DNA from: an uncultured Lachnospiraceae bacterium
Lineage (GTDB): Bacteria > Bacillota > Clostridia > Lachnospirales > Lachnospiraceae
Direction of reading: 5' to 3'
Length of the DNA: 64,000 nucleotides
NCBI GenBank assembly: GCA_937920345.1
Contig: CALGVA010000031.1
Span: forward strand, 1-64,000
Position 1 is the stretch's first letter; the number at the start of each line of letters is the position of its first letter. The notes under the pieces are model-generated. The model saw only the letters and a program-made list of their open reading frames with translations, was not told where the DNA came from and searched no databases. Below, piece after piece: positions 1-9,146 of the stretch. Both the position numbers and the translations under genes were made by a program.

Positions 1-78
1 AAATCAGGCGCTCCGCTCCTGCCACCATTCGCAATCCGCACTTCGTGCTTCTTGCTCATGATGGATGTTCGTCAAATG

Positions 79-113
79 TATGCACAGATTCATGCAAGCA
101 TGATCTATGCATA
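79..113. repeat. imperfect inverted repeat over a stop codon
   Basis: A long imperfect palindrome has its centre at CATGCAAGCATG and outer arms TATGCA/TGCATA. The arms match over about 15 positions with one mismatch and one bulge. It covers the TAG stop of the adjacent minus-strand glycosyltransferase gene. No T-tract follows on the minus strand, so it is not a classical intrinsic terminator, but it could stabilise a 3' end. The remaining bases to the window edge hold no gene that I can support; a small GCAC-TTC-GTGC hairpin lies at 38-48. Confidence 0.45.
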
Positions 114-1391
114 CACTTTCCTCACTATTTTATCACAATATTCCTCAATTGTATCGAATTTTATTTCTTTGCAGTTCTCACTGTATTTGCGGCAACGCTC
201 CGGGTCATTCCAGAGAGCCCGGATATGCTCTGTCAGTTCCTGCACATCCCCGCCGCGGAACAGTTCGCCCGTCCTGCCCGCCTGCACCAGTTCCGGCGCT
301 CCGCCCAGGTCCGAGACGAGTACCGGCGTCCCGTACATCTGGGACTCCATCACGGAAAACGGGCAGTTTTCATACCACTCGGAAGGATATACGCTGAACC
401 GTGCTCCCTCGATCAGCCTTCGCAGCGCATCCCCCGTCACAAACCCGCGGTTCTCCACATTAGCCGCCTGATTCACCTGCGCTTCCAATGGTCCCGTGCC
501 CGCAAAGACAAAGGGAATATCCGGCAGTGCACTGCATGCCTTAAGCAGCGTTCCGGTTCCCTTTTCCTCAGAGAAGCGCCCGAAATACACTACATAGTCT
601 TTACATTTTCCATTCCCCTCATTCCGTCTGCCGTCATTTTCTTCCGTTCTGCTGCCGCCTGCAGACTCTCCATATTGTTTCTGTTCGGCCTTATTCTGCG
701 GTTGTGCGGCATCTCTCTCGATAAAATTATGCAGCATAACCGTCTGATCCGCCAGCAGCGGATCGGTATCAAGCTGTTTCTTCATAAACGCACTGGGACA
801 CACGATCACATCCACCATGCCGTAAGTCTTCCGTCTCGCATAATACTTTGCCTCAATGGTGCCGAGCAGGCTCCTGACTCTGGAATTGTGAATACAGCGT
901 CTCTTGCTGCACTGCGCGTAATCACCGCCGCGGCAGGCGAAACAGATTTCTCCTGTGGACGGCACACGCATCATATGATTAGGGCATACCCACTGGTAAT
1001 CATGTGCCGTATAGACGATCCGCACATGCCTGCCATGTTTCTTCTCATATGCCCGGACGGCATAGATGACAGACGGCGTTAATTGAAAATTAATATTGTT
1101 GAGATGTACGACATCCGGCCGGAAATCTTCCAGCACGAGGCGCATCTTCTTCTTTGCCTCCGCAGAGTAGATAATGCGGAACGGATACATCAGTTTTTTC
1201 AGTCCGCCACCGTGGAAGTCCATATCCGACGTGTAGATCTGTGCATGATTCTCCACAATCCTGCCCTTATGTTCCATACCGAAGTACTGTACTTCATGCC
1301 CCTTTTTCTGCAGCTGTTCTCCCAGCTTAAATATATAGGTCTCAGACCCGCCGTTGGGGTAGAGAAATTTGTTCACCATTAATACTTTCAT
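105..1391 (-). CDS. GT4 glycosyltransferase with cysteine cluster
   Basis: Predicted cytoplasmic glycosyltransferase of family GT4 (GT-B fold), 428 residues, that would add one sugar to a lipid-linked intermediate. The N-terminus KVLMVNKFLYPNGGSETY carries the usual glycine-rich acceptor-side loop. Near residues 125-165 there is a group of cysteines (CPNH, CFAC, CSKRRC), seen in one GT4 subgroup and possibly metal binding. The EX7E motif ENCPFSVME lies near residue 345. The chosen ATG forms an ATGA overlap with the stop of the GT26-GT4 fusion upstream, so the two are translationally coupled; an upstream in-frame extension lies inside that gene and is ignored. It is the last gene of unit E in the window. 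Donor and acceptor cannot be told from sequence. Confidence 0.85.
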   Translation of the reverse strand: MKVLMVNKFLYPNGGSETYIFKLGEQLQKKGHEVQYFGMEHKGRIVENHAQIYTSDMDFHGGGLKKLMYPFRIIYSAEAKKKMRLVLEDFRPDVVHLNNINFQLTPSVIYAVRAYEKKHGRHVRIVYTAHDYQWVCPNHMMRVPSTGEICFACRGGDYAQCSKRRCIHNSRVRSLLGTIEAKYYARRKTYGMVDVIVCPSAFMKKQLDTDPLLADQTVMLHNFIERDAAQPQNKAEQKQYGESAGGSRTEENDGRRNEGNGKCKDYVVYFGRFSEEKGTGTLLKACSALPDIPFVFAGTGPLEAQVNQAANVENRGFVTGDALRRLIEGARFSVYPSEWYENCPFSVMESQMYGTPVLVSDLGGAPELVQAGRTGELFRGGDVQELTEHIRALWNDPERCRKYSENCKEIKFDTIEEYCDKIVRKVYA

Positions 1392-3391
1392 ACCAGTCTC
1401 CATGATTCCGCTCTGCCAGCGGGTACGCCGCGATACAGTCTGACCGTCTCGTCCACGACCTCGTCCCATCGATATTTACCACAGATAAAATCGGCGCTCT
1501 GTCTGCCATACTCATGCACGACTTCCGGATGCGTCAGCATGAACTCAAGTTTCGCGCGCAGGTCTTTCACATCTCCCTTGCGGAATACCAATGCCTTGTC
1601 CTCCACCACTTCCGTGTTTTCACAGATGTCGCTGACAAGGCAGCAGTCCCCGAAGCTCATCGCCTCCAGTAATGTAAGCGCCATGCCCTCCACGTCACTC
1701 GGCAATACAAAAGCATAGGCGTTCGAGTACAGTTCTTCCAGCATCTGCCCCTGTACAAAATCTGTCATAATGATACGCTTATCCTGGGATGCCATCCGGT
1801 GAATCTGTTCCATATATTCCACCGCATGGCTGTTGCCACCGGCAATTACCAGCTTCCTGTCCGTTTCGATTCCCGCAAACGCCTCGATCAGATAATGGAG
1901 TCCCTTCTCGGGCACGATCCTGCCGAGTGATAACAGATAACCGTCCTTCTCAAGCCCGTATTTCTCCGTGATCATCTGCGCTTCACGCCGGACAGGTCTG
2001 TTGATGCCATTAGGGATATAAGTGACCTCTCTGTGATAAGTATCCGCAAAATACTGCTGTACGTTCTTAGACAGCACGATCACCTCATCGGCATATTTCG
2101 CCGCCAGCCTTTCCCCGAATTTAATCACATAGGAAGCGAAATTCCCCCATTTCGCCCGCTGCCAGTCCAGTCCGTGGACCGTCACTACGATCCGCCTGCG
2201 GAAGAGCTTCGGCAGCCACAGCATAGCGCAGGGACCCTCCGCATGGTAATGCAGAACATCATATCTGCCAAACAGCGCCCGGACTGTTGCAAAGAAACTG
2301 TATACAATGGCATTCAGACTGCTGTTCCTGAAGGTCGGAACGATATATACCCTGACCCCTTTATAGAACTTCCTGCCCTTCCAGCCGTATTCCTGATCAT
2401 ATTTTTTGCCGGACACATGATGCCCGTAGCGGTTGTATGCGTCTACGCGGTGCCCGAGAGCCGCCATCCGCACGGCAAGCTCCTCCACCACGATCTCGAC
2501 GCCGCCTTCTCTGGATGGTATCCTCTTATGCCCGATCATGGCGATACGCAGCTTCCTTCCATCCTCTGTATTACGGGTGCGCCGCTGTCTGCGCTTCCTG
2601 TTGTCTGATTTCCCTTCGATCCTGCGGAACGCCCTGCGCTGCTCCCTGCTCTCCTTATGCACATAATATAAAAAAGCAAAGTTCGTGTTCAGATAGCGCG
2701 GAACCATGCGTCTCGGATCCTGCATAATGCGGAAGACCCATTCCAGACAGAACTTCTGCATCCACATCGGCGCACGCCTCACAGTGCCTGCAATAAAGTC
2801 AAAGGCTGCCCCCACACCGATCATGAGTCCGCCGACTCTTCCCCGATGCTCATACATCCATTTTTCCTGCTTTGGCGCGCCCAGTGCTACCCAGATAAAA
2901 TCCGCACCGCTGTCATTGATCCTGCGGACAACTTCCGCATCCTCTTCCTCCGTCAGTTCCCGGAAAGGCGGCGCATACATGCCTGCGATTTCCACCTTCG
3001 GATATTTCAGCAGGATGGCCTTCGTCAGCTGTTCCAGGGTACTCTTCGTACTGCCGTAGAAATAGTGGGTATATCCTTTCTTCTGCGACAGATCCAGAAT
3101 CGCCGGCATCAGATCCGGTCCCGGCACACGTCTTGCCTGCGCATATCCCCTGCGGCGGCTGACGATCGACAGCGGCTGTCCGTCCGGCAGCGCCATCGCC
3201 GCGCTGTTCTGCACCGTGCGGTACTCCTCGTCCCGGAACGCCATCACTGTCGTATGCACGTTAGAAACACAGATATAATCCCCCCGCAGCGCCTCGAGAC
3301 TCCCCGTGATATAGTCTATTGTTTTATCCATATCGGTGACATTGATATTCGTTTTCAAGATCGTACAATATTCCAGATTATCCTTCTTCAC
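1388..3391 (-). CDS. GT26 (WecG/TagA/CpsF)-GT4 fusion glycosyltransferase
   Basis: A 667-residue two-domain transferase. Residues 1-245 are a WecG/TagA/CpsF (GT26) domain: SNVHTTVMAF, the LPDGQP segment with the likely catalytic Asp near residue 70, YFYGSTKSTLEQL, and WVALGAPKQEKWM near residue 170. A basic linker (about 255-280, rich in Arg and Lys) joins a GT4 domain of the DUF1972/rhamnosyltransferase-like type starting LRIAMIGHKRIPSREGG, with EX7E motif EGMALTLLE near residue 590. Family knowledge: GT26 enzymes act on undecaprenyl-PP-linked GlcNAc-type acceptors at the membrane. Inference: the fusion adds two successive sugars. There is no stop or frameshift between the domains, so the fusion looks real. 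It sits between a polymerase-like gene and a GT4. Confidence 0.85.
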   Translation of the reverse strand: MKKDNLEYCTILKTNINVTDMDKTIDYITGSLEALRGDYICVSNVHTTVMAFRDEEYRTVQNSAAMALPDGQPLSIVSRRRGYAQARRVPGPDLMPAILDLSQKKGYTHYFYGSTKSTLEQLTKAILLKYPKVEIAGMYAPPFRELTEEEDAEVVRRINDSGADFIWVALGAPKQEKWMYEHRGRVGGLMIGVGAAFDFIAGTVRRAPMWMQKFCLEWVFRIMQDPRRMVPRYLNTNFAFLYYVHKESREQRRAFRRIEGKSDNRKRRQRRTRNTEDGRKLRIAMIGHKRIPSREGGVEIVVEELAVRMAALGHRVDAYNRYGHHVSGKKYDQEYGWKGRKFYKGVRVYIVPTFRNSSLNAIVYSFFATVRALFGRYDVLHYHAEGPCAMLWLPKLFRRRIVVTVHGLDWQRAKWGNFASYVIKFGERLAAKYADEVIVLSKNVQQYFADTYHREVTYIPNGINRPVRREAQMITEKYGLEKDGYLLSLGRIVPEKGLHYLIEAFAGIETDRKLVIAGGNSHAVEYMEQIHRMASQDKRIIMTDFVQGQMLEELYSNAYAFVLPSDVEGMALTLLEAMSFGDCCLVSDICENTEVVEDKALVFRKGDVKDLRAKLEFMLTHPEVVHEYGRQSADFICGKYRWDEVVDETVRLYRGVPAGRAESWRLV

Positions 3392-3418
3392 AGTTCCCTC
3401 CGTTCCGCACCTGCACTG

Positions 3419-5023
3419 TTACTTCTGTCCCGGCGCACTGCGTCTTCGCCCGCGGTTCTCCACTGCCGCACAATATGTCGTGGCAGCCAACGCACTTAAA
3501 CACCCGCCGATCAGCACACTTCCCGCATAATATCTTACTGTTTCAAGCTGTACCGCTCTGCCCTGTACAAGCTGCATCGGCGTATCCGCATCGGCATAAT
3601 TCATAATCTTCCACCCCGCATAGTCAGGGTCTTCCTTACTTTCCAGATACACAGACATTTCCTCCTGTCCATCTGTATAGAAACGCGGCACCACATACCC
3701 TGCCGGTACTTTATACGCCACGACGCACACCAGAAGTCCTGCTGCTGCGCCTGCCGCCGTAACCGCGATGAGGCGTCCTTTCATCTGCCGCCATATGCCG
3801 CGCGCCTGCTTAAGCAGTTTGTCCGGCAGACCGGCATACGGCACTGTAACCATCCGCTGCATACGCGGGCATATGCTGTATTCTTCCACACCCTCTTTTG
3901 GCAGAAAAAGCAGACTTCCCAGAAAAATAAGCGTAACATTTTTAAAAGATGTATTGAACAGCAACGGTTCCGTCCACCCTGCTCCCAGAAAGCATATGAG
4001 AATCACAAGTTCTCTCGTCCGCTGCTTATGCGTTTCATAGAATAACAGTCCGAAGTAACCTGCAATAATCAACCCGAAAGCAATCAGCCCGTAATTGATA
4101 TAACCCCATACATAGGAATTATCCATGGTCATGGAAGACTTCACGATCTTGGAAATGTCCGCTCCGAACAGGCTTCGGTACTCCGACCGGAGAAACTGTT
4201 CCGCCAGCCAGAGCCTGGTGTTCAACAGTCTGTTAAGATTCTGTATCAGTCCCGCATACTTATTAGCATATAGATAAAAAGGAAGCACAAACGACAAGAT
4301 CAGACAGACCGGCAGCACCAGATTCGCCAGCAGCTTCTCCACGATACAGAACTTCGGACGCAGTCTCACGTACAGACCGCCCATCAGCAGCACCGCCACG
4401 ATCCCGAACCCGGTGTAACTGATCGAATAGAGAAATACCAGCACATTACCCGCCATCATACAGATAAAATGCCGGAACCCGTAGCGCTCTTCCAGTTTAT
4501 AGATGATAAATGCACACAATGCCAGATATGTGATGTGCAGAATATTCGGATGTGAAAATCCGAGGCTCCAGCGGAAAATATGTCCGAGTCCCATCTTGGC
4601 ATGCACACGATACACAGTATGCTCCAACCGGAAAAAAGAAAAAATGCTCAGCACGACCGCACAGAGGGACCATACCCAGAGCCCGACATGAAACACCTTC
4701 TTCACCGAAATATTCTTCATCCCCAGCACTGTAAATGCAAGAAACAGAATCCCCCTCTCGCGGGAGTTATAAAATACCACCGCCGTAAGAATTAACAGCA
4801 CGGTCTGCACGACCCACTGTCTTTTCGTGTACGGTGTGATCAATATCTTTGCGATTCCCAGCACAAGTGCCGGAAACACCAGCAGTTCAAACAACTTCTG
4901 TCCTTCATAAAGTCCCAGTCCTTTCGTGACGGACAATAAAATAAAGAAACCGAAATAACACGCCTCCGCTAATGTGATCTCTATGCTGTTGTCCTGCGCA
5001 ATTCTGCATATTTTTTCCTTCAT
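3419..5023 (-). CDS. O-antigen polymerase (Wzy)-like membrane protein
   Basis: Integral membrane protein of about 534 residues with roughly ten hydrophobic segments. The pattern SLGFSHPNILH followed by further membrane helices resembles polymerase/ligase proteins of the Wzy type and is also recognisable in the smaller paralogue at about 15-16 kb (YTLGMGHPNALS). An unusual C-terminal part (after about residue 400) adds two more helices around a roughly 75-residue presumably external loop. The start is the ATG preceded by AAAGAGG six bases upstream; another ATG six bases earlier touches the Shine-Dalgarno directly and is less likely. The 109-bp gap upstream is AT-rich without a convincing promoter. 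With the flippase nearby this is the best polymerase candidate of unit E. Wzy proteins share little sequence, so the call rests on topology, motif and context. Confidence 0.6.
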   Translation of the reverse strand: MKEKICRIAQDNSIEITLAEACYFGFFILLSVTKGLGLYEGQKLFELLVFPALVLGIAKILITPYTKRQWVVQTVLLILTAVVFYNSRERGILFLAFTVLGMKNISVKKVFHVGLWVWSLCAVVLSIFSFFRLEHTVYRVHAKMGLGHIFRWSLGFSHPNILHITYLALCAFIIYKLEERYGFRHFICMMAGNVLVFLYSISYTGFGIVAVLLMGGLYVRLRPKFCIVEKLLANLVLPVCLILSFVLPFYLYANKYAGLIQNLNRLLNTRLWLAEQFLRSEYRSLFGADISKIVKSSMTMDNSYVWGYINYGLIAFGLIIAGYFGLLFYETHKQRTRELVILICFLGAGWTEPLLFNTSFKNVTLIFLGSLLFLPKEGVEEYSICPRMQRMVTVPYAGLPDKLLKQARGIWRQMKGRLIAVTAAGAAAGLLVCVVAYKVPAGYVVPRFYTDGQEEMSVYLESKEDPDYAGWKIMNYADADTPMQLVQGRAVQLETVRYYAGSVLIGGCLSALAATTYCAAVENRGRRRSAPGQK

Positions 5024-5132
5024 GGACATCCTCTTTTTTCCACCATACTTCTTTGACGACTCAAACAATTTTATTGTATTTTCCCGCACACTTTACTCTG
5101 TCACAGCATCCTCATCATATCCCGCCCGCCGT

Positions 5133-6338
5133 CTACAGCATAAGCGCCGGACCGAGTGCCCACGGATACGCGCCGTATCGCTGCGGATACTGACCGAATC
5201 CCTCACATTCGCCCGAGCAGTCATACACCTGACCGTCTCTGACCGACCTGTTTACCGCATGTCTGCCCATCTGCAGCGCCTGCCCGTATTTCGGTTCCGT
5301 CAGAATATGCAGCTCAATGCCCTGCTTAAGCGCCGCACAGATCATTCCCGTGGCAGAAGTGTCCAGCGGACCGTCCGTCGCCTGCAGCTGCCATGAGAAA
5401 TATCCTTCCTTATGCTGATACGGCAATACCGCATCCACCAGTCTGATATAGGAATCGCGAAGGCGTCCGGCGCCGTATTCCGTGATCATGCAGCCTGCCA
5501 TACCCCGAAGCAGCCATCCCGCCGCACGCCCCCAGCCTATAATGCCGTACTTATAAGCATCGTTCATCACATACCCGTGATAGGGAAGCCCTGTAGCCCC
5601 GTCCATACCGTACGCCACAAAATTAACGATCTGTTTCACTGCAAGTTCCATGGCGTCAACCCTGTCGTATGCCACCCCGTACCGGTAGAGAAACGGACAT
5701 GCCAGTCCGATCGCATCCACAAACACATATCCGTTGTTCTGCGCTGCCCGGTACGGAAAACTTCCTGTTTCATCCGTAGGATAATGCAGCACATAATCGG
5801 CAAGCTTCTCAACCGCCTTCCCGCACGCTTCGACATTATCCGCACGGACAACCGCATTCTCCCGCATGGACGCCCGGTATTCTCCGTATGCGGAAAGCAG
5901 TGTTTCCCCCGCCAGCAGATCATCCAGATAGTGTACCGGACATCCCTTCTTCATCCACCTCTCATAGTATGCCGCAAGCGCCTGCTCTGCCTGCGAAACC
6001 GTCTCACTGCGCGATATCCTGTCCCCTTCCGCGGCCGGAACCATCGTGGCGGCCGCGCCCGTCTGTTCCCCGTCATCCGCTCTCTCCGGCTCCTCCTGTC
6101 CGCTGTCTGTAAGAGACAACTGTCTGTACTCCCACAGACCTGCCGCCAGCAGTCCGGTCGGCCAGAAAATCAGGTCCTCCGGCACCGTCTGGCGTCTGAG
6201 AAAATATTTTTTAATGCACTCTTTTACTCTGGTTTTACGATCCCGCAGCCCGTATGTCATTAATTCGCTGCAGGCAGTCCGGGCCAGTTCCTCCCAGTCT
6301 GTTTTACTGTATGGTTTCCCTGTTGTCTCCTGTGTCAT
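5133..6338 (-). CDS. GH88/GH105-like unsaturated uronyl hydrolase family protein
   Basis: About 401 residues with the pattern of the GH105/GH88 (YteR/YesR) family, alpha6/alpha6-barrel enzymes that normally remove an unsaturated uronic acid from oligosaccharide ends. Visible motifs are FVDAIGLACPFL (with the likely catalytic Asp), HGYVMND, GWGRAAGWLLRGM, DTSATGM and the C-terminal WALGPALML. There is no signal peptide, so the protein is probably cytosolic. A 60-residue acidic, low-complexity insert (about 85-145) interrupts the N-terminal region. The start is the ATG after AAGGAAAGG; an upstream extension in frame lacks a ribosome site. It lies between the Wzx and Wzy-like genes. Its job in a biosynthetic operon is unclear: editing of stalled repeat units, or a non-hydrolytic barrel role, are possibilities only. 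Confidence 0.65.
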   Translation of the reverse strand: MTQETTGKPYSKTDWEELARTACSELMTYGLRDRKTRVKECIKKYFLRRQTVPEDLIFWPTGLLAAGLWEYRQLSLTDSGQEEPERADDGEQTGAAATMVPAAEGDRISRSETVSQAEQALAAYYERWMKKGCPVHYLDDLLAGETLLSAYGEYRASMRENAVVRADNVEACGKAVEKLADYVLHYPTDETGSFPYRAAQNNGYVFVDAIGLACPFLYRYGVAYDRVDAMELAVKQIVNFVAYGMDGATGLPYHGYVMNDAYKYGIIGWGRAAGWLLRGMAGCMITEYGAGRLRDSYIRLVDAVLPYQHKEGYFSWQLQATDGPLDTSATGMICAALKQGIELHILTEPKYGQALQMGRHAVNRSVRDGQVYDCSGECEGFGQYPQRYGAYPWALGPALML

Positions 6339-6388
6339 ATCCGTACCTTTCCTTCCCTGTCCCGGCACACACCACCGCTATATGCTTC

Positions 6389-7933
6389 CTATCTGCGGCG
6401 GATCTTCCTCAGAAACGGCACTCTTGCGGCCGCCAGATTCCATAAATACTCAAATTCCTGCGTCCTCATAAACAGCAGGAAAAACGTCAGATTATATATA
6501 ATTGAAATCAATATGATCATCGCGATAAACGTTACAATATTCACCTGCGCCATGATAAATGCCTTTACGGGAACCAGGATCAGCACGATCCCCGCGATCA
6601 CGCCTATGAACCTGGCCGAATCCTTGAAATACGGCCACGCCTTCCTCGAAAAGCAGTCTCTGTACACAATCACCGGCTGAATCAGATTGGCCAGCACGCC
6701 GGAAACAACCGTGCCGACATACACACCCGCCAGGCCGATGCACTGGATGCCGATAATCGACAGCACAAGATTCACAACCCCCTGAAACAAGGACAGATAC
6801 TTGTCCTGCTCGAATACTCCCGCCGCAATCTTAAAATTCACCAGAACGATCCTGCCGCCTTTGAAGTAGAAGTCAACCAGCATCAGCGTCAGCACGGTCT
6901 GCCCCAGTCCCCAGCTTTCATTCAGCCAGATCCCCGTGACCAGAGGCGTCAGAAGCAGCCAGAACCCGACTGCCGCAAACCCGTACAGCCAGCAGGCGGC
7001 AAAGCGGTATACCTTAAACATCGCATACTGTTTCTCTTTCGATTCCGTCGCCACCAGATTACCGAATCCGGCAATCACAGAATTAAAAATCACACCCATA
7101 AAATTCAGGGCATATGTGAGAACCATCGTATAATTGCCCACGATCCCGACCCAGCCCACATCCATAAAATAAGTGATGATAATACTGTCCGTTGACATTC
7201 TTGCCACGTCACCTATTTTATGGAACATCAGCGCCTTCGTCTTGGTGACCACCACACCCGTCTCTTCTTGTTCCAGCTTCCTGACGTTCCGTTCCCGCAG
7301 ATAAGGATAAAGCCTGTTAAAATAAATGCTGACAAATACTTTCTGTACCAGTTCCACCGCCGACTGCGTCAGCAGAAACAGCAGGAAGTTCTTCGTCACA
7401 AGCAGAATAACAATCTGTGCGAACACTGTGATCATCTTCGTGACCGTCGCAATATTTGTCTGAATATAACTGCGCTGCTGCGCGTTTGACAGACTGTACT
7501 TATATGCCACGAAGTAGGTGCTGACCGTATTAAAAAGAAAAATCAGATAATACAGGATCAGCTCCCCGCCGGTGATTCCCTGACTTTCTTTCACCAGATA
7601 CGGCAGGAAGGGAATCAGAACGATCCCGACAACCGTGATGACCCCCGCAATCGCCAGATACGCCCGTTTATACAGCTGCATATAGGACTTGATCTTCTCC
7701 TGATCATTCTCTGCAACCGGTTTGTACAGGCTGTAATTGAGTGCGCTGCCGATTCCCAGTTCCGCAAGCGACAGCACGCTCAGGATATCCGTATACAGGG
7801 AATTGACGCCCAGCAATGTTTTATCCAGAACCATGATAAAGACGGTCCGCTGTACGACGCCCATGATCATGATGATAATATTACTGATGTAGCCGAAGAA
7901 AATATTTTTCTCAGCCTGCCTGACTCTGCCCAT
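6389..7933 (-). CDS. Wzx-type polysaccharide flippase
   Basis: 514-residue integral membrane protein with about 12-14 hydrophobic segments and the pattern of the Wzx/MATE (MOP superfamily) exporters: a basic start (MGRVRQAEKNIFFGYISN), then LGVNSLYTDILSVLSLAELGIG, typical of Gram-positive flippases. It would flip undecaprenyl-PP-linked repeat units to the outer face for polymerisation. It overlaps the pyruvyltransferase upstream by 23 bases and has AAGGGCAGGACG before the ATG. Together with the WbaP-like initiator and the polymerase-like proteins it defines unit E as a Wzx/Wzy-type pathway. The substrate is unknown. Confidence 0.88.
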   Translation of the reverse strand: MGRVRQAEKNIFFGYISNIIIMIMGVVQRTVFIMVLDKTLLGVNSLYTDILSVLSLAELGIGSALNYSLYKPVAENDQEKIKSYMQLYKRAYLAIAGVITVVGIVLIPFLPYLVKESQGITGGELILYYLIFLFNTVSTYFVAYKYSLSNAQQRSYIQTNIATVTKMITVFAQIVILLVTKNFLLFLLTQSAVELVQKVFVSIYFNRLYPYLRERNVRKLEQEETGVVVTKTKALMFHKIGDVARMSTDSIIITYFMDVGWVGIVGNYTMVLTYALNFMGVIFNSVIAGFGNLVATESKEKQYAMFKVYRFAACWLYGFAAVGFWLLLTPLVTGIWLNESWGLGQTVLTLMLVDFYFKGGRIVLVNFKIAAGVFEQDKYLSLFQGVVNLVLSIIGIQCIGLAGVYVGTVVSGVLANLIQPVIVYRDCFSRKAWPYFKDSARFIGVIAGIVLILVPVKAFIMAQVNIVTFIAMIILISIIYNLTFFLLFMRTQEFEYLWNLAAARVPFLRKIRRR

Positions 7934-9146
7934 CGTCCTGCCCTTCCGAATCCCCGGTCTGCTGACTTCCGGTTACCTGTTCCCATATTTTACGGACTTC
8001 ATCACCTGCCGCTTCCGCTCTTGCAATATACGCCGGCATCCGTTCGTTAAGTTTCTGCCTGATCTCCTGCTCCCGCTCCATCACCCAGTCGTAAGCCTGT
8101 ATCAGTTCTTCCGGGCTCTCTAAAGCCTGCACCGGCAGAACATAATGCTCCTCGCTGCCGAACAAGTCTCTCGCAATACCCCTGGCCTTCACGGAATAGC
8201 CCACCACCAGCGTCGGCACGCAGCTGGAATAAGCCGCGATCGTCGCGTGTGTCCTGGCGCCGATAAATGCTCTGCACTGAGAGATGATATATTTGATCTT
8301 CTGACAGGGCAGATCCGGAAACAGCATGACCCTGCCGTCGCACTCATAGCCGCGGTATAGTTCCCTGAGCGTCAGTCTGTCGTCGTTATAATTCCACATG
8401 ACATGCGGGATCAGCGCCACACAGTCATCCGTCGTCTGTAAGATATGATCGATCAGCTTGCGGTAGTTAGCAAGTGTGATGCCCTCCACTTTCTCGTGGC
8501 GCACGATCATGGGACTCACATTGATCCCGATCGTTCTGCCTGCCGCAAATCTTTTCGGCAGATCCATCTTCTCCGGTTTTAGCGCAAATGCCGGGTCAGG
8601 AAACGCCTTGACGTTCTCCGTAACGCCTGCCGCCCGAAGCGCCTCCTCCGTAATGGATTCCCGCGGCGTGATCAGCGCGTAGCGCTTCATGTCCTCGACG
8701 ACCTTCGGCTCCTGCAGAAGCTCCGGCTCAATCGAGCAGCCCCACAGAATCGTCTTCGCACCGGCACGGTTAAAAGTGCTGTTCGCAACGATCGCTTCCC
8801 GCTTAGACAATTCATAGCAGTACATATCGCCGCCTGTAGACAGATACAGAGGCGCCCTGTTCTTGCCCAGCACTTTATGAAAACGGTACCGCATAAACGA
8901 TTCCGGGTCACGGAATACGGCGCGCCAGATATAATAAAACACATGCGCGAAGAAATGTTCCGCAATCTTCCTCTCCTGCAGGATATCGCACAGCGGTTCC
9001 AGAGAATAGAACCGGTCCTCCTTCTCGCTGTTCGTCACTAAGAGCCTGGGAATATCCTCCAGCATATGACATGTACTGTTTATAATTGCCTCACAGCCAT
9101 GATTTCCGCTGCCGCCGTGTAAATACATCACTAACCGATTATCCAT
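7911..9146 (-). CDS. polysaccharide pyruvyl transferase family protein
   Basis: 411 residues with the polysaccharide pyruvyl transferase (PF04230) pattern: YLHGGSGNHGCEAI at the N-terminus, LSTGGDMYCYELSKRE, a PDPAF segment, and near residue 305 the FIGARTHATIAAYSSCVPTLVVGYS block. CsaB-type members move pyruvate from phosphoenolpyruvate to a sugar as a ketal and so add negative charge; some relatives act on other donors. The ATG is preceded by GAGGG and overlaps the stop of the GT2 upstream by eight bases, so coupling is likely. The C-terminus ends in a Gln/Gly-rich tail of no clear function. Pyruvylation of one repeat-unit residue is the expected role, inferred from family only. Confidence 0.85.
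   Translation of the reverse strand: MDNRLVMYLHGGSGNHGCEAIINSTCHMLEDIPRLLVTNSEKEDRFYSLEPLCDILQERKIAEHFFAHVFYYIWRAVFRDPESFMRYRFHKVLGKNRAPLYLSTGGDMYCYELSKREAIVANSTFNRAGAKTILWGCSIEPELLQEPKVVEDMKRYALITPRESITEEALRAAGVTENVKAFPDPAFALKPEKMDLPKRFAAGRTIGINVSPMIVRHEKVEGITLANYRKLIDHILQTTDDCVALIPHVMWNYNDDRLTLRELYRGYECDGRVMLFPDLPCQKIKYIISQCRAFIGARTHATIAAYSSCVPTLVVGYSVKARGIARDLFGSEEHYVLPVQALESPEELIQAYDWVMEREQEIRQKLNERMPAYIARAEAAGDEVRKIWEQVTGSQQTGDSEGQDDGQSQAG

Noticed and set aside
45..1082. Long plus-strand open frames opposite the first GT4 gene, and many similar ones elsewhere
   Set aside because: They are antisense shadows of well-supported genes, without ribosome sites or recognisable domains; their frames mirror conserved minus-strand motifs.
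5030..5132. Promoter in the AT-rich gap before the 3.4-5.0 kb polymerase-like gene
   Set aside because: TACAAT is present, but the only -35-like GTGACA is 20 bases away; other -10 choices have no -35 at all.
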